A stretch of 6,562 bases of DNA from the NCBI GenBank assembly GCA_029784795.1, contig JAFMAW010000028.1, positions 2,711-9,272 of the forward strand. Reading direction: 5' to 3'. The notes beneath the pieces were generated by a model, which was given only the letters and a program-made list of their open reading frames with translations, did no database searches and was not told the DNA's origin. This DNA is from Nitrososphaerota archaeon. Lineage in GTDB: Archaea; Thermoproteota; Nitrososphaeria; Nitrososphaerales; UBA183. Positions 5,413 to 6,562 of the stretch are shown here, in pieces. The position numbers were made by a program, and so were the translations under genes. The first letter of the stretch is position 1, and each line of letters begins with the position of its first letter.

Positions 5413-5452
5413 ACGGAGTTCATTCTAAGGTAATCGCGAACGGCGACGGTCG
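5413..5452. repeat. Right copy of 40-bp direct repeat, overlapping tRNA-Asn 3' end
   Basis: This is the partner of 1455-1494 (37/40 identical). Positions 5441-5452 are the last 12 bases of tRNA-Asn and 5413-5440 its 3' flank. The tRNA gene remains complete on this side, as expected if an element entered at the 3' end of the gene. Confidence 0.6.
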
Positions 5453-5536
5453 GACTCGAACCGACGGCCAATTGGTTAACAGCCAATTGCTCTACCACGC
5501 TCCCCGGCCGTTTCACGGCCTCTGAGCTACGTCGCC
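5441..5536 (-). tRNA. tRNA-Asn(GUU) with a 22-nt D-loop insertion, probable intron
   Basis: The cloverleaf reads: acceptor GGCGACG (5530-5536) with CGTCGCC (5442-5448), seven perfect pairs; D-stem GCTC/GAGC; anticodon stem ATTGG/CCAAT around CTGTTAA, with anticodon GTT at 5478-5480; variable loop TGGCC; T-stem GTCGG/CCGAC around TTCGAGT; discriminator G at 5441. CCA is not encoded. Removing 22 bases (about 5500-5521) leaves a normal nine-base D-loop, AGCGTGGTA; the exact register is ambiguous by two bases. The insert contains GGCCG/CGGCC around TGAAA, and its end can pair with the 5' D-stem strand through a 3x3 internal loop. This is reminiscent of a relaxed bulge-helix-bulge motif, but the predicted cut sites do not fall cleanly within it. 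Identity is certain; splicing is inferred. It is divergent from the NTF2-like gene. Confidence 0.92.
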
Positions 5537-5603
5537 GCGTTTCGACGGGCAAGAACATCGGCTGAAAAACGTTGTTTACCACCTCATTCGGGCCACGGAT
5601 GGG

Positions 5604-6056
5604 ATGGGGCCGCAGGATTCCAGTCGGGACAGGGACGACGTCGAGGGGATCATCCGCGCCTTCTACGAGGCCGGGCAGAACAAGGACCTCACCGCCCTCG
5701 CAGACTTCCACTCCTCCAGGGACTCGTTCACGAAGTTCGACGAGAACCCCCCCTACACCCGCCAGAACTCTGACGAAGCCTTCGTCTACGAGCAGGCCGC
5801 CTTCGCCAACATCTCAGACTATCGCTACGCCATAGAGGACCTCAGGATCGACTTCTTCGGGGGTGCAGCTGTGGCCACCTTCTATCTCACCTACGGAGGG
5901 ATGTTCGTCAACGACTACTCGTTCGAAGGGTCCCCTGTCAGCGGCAGGGCCAGGGTGACGATGGTGGTGGTGAGAACGCCCAGAGGATGGAGAATAGCAC
6001 ACGAGCACCTTAGCCGGTATCCCGACTGGGTCGCACAGGGCTCGGCCAAGAAGTAG
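5604..6056 (+). CDS. NTF2/SnoaL-like family protein
   Basis: The product is 150 residues. DVEGIIRAFYEAGQNKDLTALADFHS (12-37) is the opening helix pair of the NTF2-like cone fold, with the characteristic F-x-x-A-x-x-x-x-D spacing. The middle (YRYAIEDLRIDFFGGAAVATFYLTYGG) and end (GRARVTMVVVRTPRGWRIAHEHLSRYP) are the curved sheet, closing with the W-R-I-x-H-x-H strand typical of the SnoaL_3/DUF4440 groups. These proteins range from small enzymes to binding proteins, and no substrate can be named. There is no signal peptide, so it is probably cytoplasmic. The ATG at 5604 is preceded by a weak TATA-like GTTGTTTACC (5571-5580). Another ATG at 5599 is out of frame. It lies between tRNA-Asn and the small membrane protein gene and looks like chromosomal backbone. 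Confidence 0.85.
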   Translation: MGPQDSSRDRDDVEGIIRAFYEAGQNKDLTALADFHSSRDSFTKFDENPPYTRQNSDEAFVYEQAAFANISDYRYAIEDLRIDFFGGAAVATFYLTYGGMFVNDYSFEGSPVSGRARVTMVVVRTPRGWRIAHEHLSRYPDWVAQGSAKK

Positions 6057-6068
6057 CCCTGCCCAACG

Positions 6069-6078
6069 GTTAACTACC
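6069..6078 (+). promoter_or_regulatory. TATA-like box for the small membrane protein gene
   Basis: GGTTAACTAC is centred about 28 bases before TTG 6101, with no ribosome binding site between. It begins 13 bases after the NTF2-like stop, so the two genes need not share a transcript. Confidence 0.38.
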
Positions 6079-6100
6079 AACCTTCCGCCCTGGACATCGG

Positions 6101-6400
6101 TTGCCCCTCAACCTGTACGACGCATGGTATTTCATAATGGGCTTTCTCCTGGCCAACGGGGTGCCGCACTTCGTCTTCGGCAGGGCGGGCAAGCTCTTCC
6201 GCAGCCCTTTCGGACAGCGCTCGCCGCCGAAGGTCAACGTCGCCTGGGGGTGCGCGAACTTCCTTCTGGCGACCATCATCGGCCTCGCCTTGGCGTATCT
6301 GGGCCTCTATGACTCCTACTCCCTCATCCTGCTGCTCCTGGGCTTCTGGCTCATGGTCCTGAATTTCGGCTTCTCAATCAAGAGGTTCCTCAACGAATAG
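6101..6400 (+). CDS. Small conserved-type membrane protein
   Basis: The product is 99 residues. YDAWYFIMGFLLANGVPHFVFG (6-27 as a region) is an amphipathic or membrane segment ending in the GVPHFVFG motif. Then come a polar loop with GKLFRSPFG and SPPKVNVAWG (41-50), and two membrane spans at about 51-69 and 73-91, with a basic C-terminal tail (KRFLNE). The PHF-x-x-G, SPFG and NV-x-WG signature occurs in small membrane proteins of unknown function in bacteria and archaea; I cannot give it a role. The TTG start is used because no ATG in this frame precedes PHFVFG and the TATA-like box fits. It converges on tRNA-Pro, whose 3' end is 14 bases beyond the stop. Confidence 0.75.
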   Translation: MPLNLYDAWYFIMGFLLANGVPHFVFGRAGKLFRSPFGQRSPPKVNVAWGCANFLLATIIGLALAYLGLYDSYSLILLLLGFWLMVLNFGFSIKRFLNE

Positions 6401-6413
6401 GAGAGGAGAGATG

Positions 6414-6487
6414 TGGGCCCGGCCGGATTTGAACCGGCGACCTCTTGACCCCCAGTCAAGCGCGCTAACCAAGCTGCGCCACAGCCC
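6414..6487 (-). tRNA. tRNA-Pro(GGG), with an irregular acceptor stem
   Basis: D-stem GCGC/GCGC, anticodon stem CTTGA/TCAAG around CTGGGGG (anticodon GGG at 6451-6453), variable loop AGGTC, and T-stem GCCGG/CCGGC around TTCAAAT are all perfect. The 3' acceptor strand CGGGCCC with discriminator A has seven bases, but the 5' strand before TG (positions 8-9) has only six, GGGCTG. Five pairs form (one G-T) and then the stem slips. A one-base deletion, real or a sequencing error, would explain this. CCA is not encoded, and no clear TATA-like box lies upstream. Confidence 0.88.
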
Positions 6488-6510
6488 GCTGCCACGTTGC
6501 ACCCGGGTTC

Positions 6511-6557
6511 GGAAGCGGCGGCCATGCATGCTACCGCGTGCGCGGTCGGCCGCTTCC
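6511..6557. repeat. Long imperfect inverted repeat with inner hairpin at window edge
   Basis: GGAAGCGGC (6511-6519) is complementary to GCCGCTTCC (6549-6557). Inside, ACCGCG (6533-6538) and CGCGGT (6541-6546) form a second hairpin around TG. The whole is very G/C-rich, lies upstream of tRNA-Pro on its strand, and could be a structured RNA or part of a gene cut by the window end. I do not recognise it. Confidence 0.4.
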
Positions 6558-6562
6558 AGCCT

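Larger units (their letters stand above)
5096..5440. other. Gene-free interval with inverted repeats and repeat copies
   Basis: No convincing gene is seen here. The stretch holds the inverted repeats at 5167-5214, a small hairpin AGGCC/GGCCT around 5263-5280, an A/T-rich CTTATATCATC at about 5246-5256 that could be a TATA-like box on either strand but leads to no recognisable gene, dispersed-repeat copy D, and the flank part of the right direct repeat. A minus-strand frame of about 41 codons through copy D (GVSPSSVYRSS) has no ATG start and is not called. Confidence 0.5.
1455..5452. mobile_element. Putative integrated element next to tRNA-Asn, no integrase visible
   Basis: The block is defined by the 40-bp direct repeats at its ends. 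It contains a possible small minus-strand ORF, the COG4280-type membrane protein, the methyltransferase, the frameshifted AlkZ-like gene, and copies C, E and D of the dispersed repeat. Copy C begins immediately inside the left end, and copy D lies about 50 bases inside the right end, in the same orientation. There is no tyrosine recombinase, replication protein or transposase. It could be a non-autonomous or decayed element, or an old duplication of the tRNA neighbourhood filled with genes by other means. Confidence 0.35.

Noticed and set aside
5409..5711. Minus-strand 100-residue frame across tRNA-Asn
   Set aside because: It reads through the tRNA gene (GSSPTVAVRD is the tRNA T-arm and 3' end) and is antisense to the NTF2-like gene.
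6316..6525. Minus-strand frame containing AGSNPAGPTS
   Set aside because: This is a translation of the tRNA-Pro gene, a common false ORF.
1..6562. CRISPR array
   Set aside because: There are no short repeats at regular spacing; the dispersed repeats are hundreds of bases apart and diverged.

Overview
The window looks archaeal, probably from the TACK side, although the lineage cannot be fixed from sequence alone. Four genes begin with GTG or TTG, have no obvious Shine-Dalgarno sequence, and have an A/T-rich TATA-like box about 25-28 bases before the start codon. That is the pattern of leaderless archaeal transcripts. The tRNA-Asn gene carries a 22-nt insertion in its D-loop, which resembles a non-canonical archaeal tRNA intron, and neither tRNA encodes CCA. 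AGG/AGA arginine codons are common.

Layout. Positions 1-242 hold only structured and repeated DNA. Next come a short VOC/glyoxalase-fold gene on the minus strand (243-587) with no convincing start, and an OsmC-family gene on the plus strand (870-1376). From about 1455 to 5452 lies a block bounded by a 40-bp imperfect direct repeat (37/40 identical). The right copy is the last 12 bases of tRNA-Asn plus 28 bases of its 3' flank. The block carries a COG4280-type membrane protein with two ExxE motifs, a class I SAM-dependent methyltransferase, and a frameshifted AlkZ/YcaQ-family DNA glycosylase homologue. No integrase or transposase is visible. Right of the block are tRNA-Asn(GUU), an NTF2/SnoaL-like gene, a small membrane protein gene and tRNA-Pro(GGG), which look like ordinary chromosomal backbone.

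The most unusual feature is a degenerate intergenic repeat seen five times, all in the same orientation, at about 105, 645, 1485, 3690 and 5290. The copies separate VOC, OsmC, the membrane protein/methyltransferase pair and the glycosylase. Two copies (105 and 1485) begin with the tRNA-Asn 3'-end sequence. A short central hairpin is kept in three copies with compensatory changes, and differences between the 1485 and 5290 copies are mostly transitions. My reading is an accretion of small gene-plus-repeat units next to a tRNA-Asn gene. The mechanism is unknown and the interpretation needs comparison with related genomes.

The genes do not form one obvious pathway. OsmC, AlkZ-like, VOC and methyltransferase products would suit stress or detoxification cargo, but that is inference.
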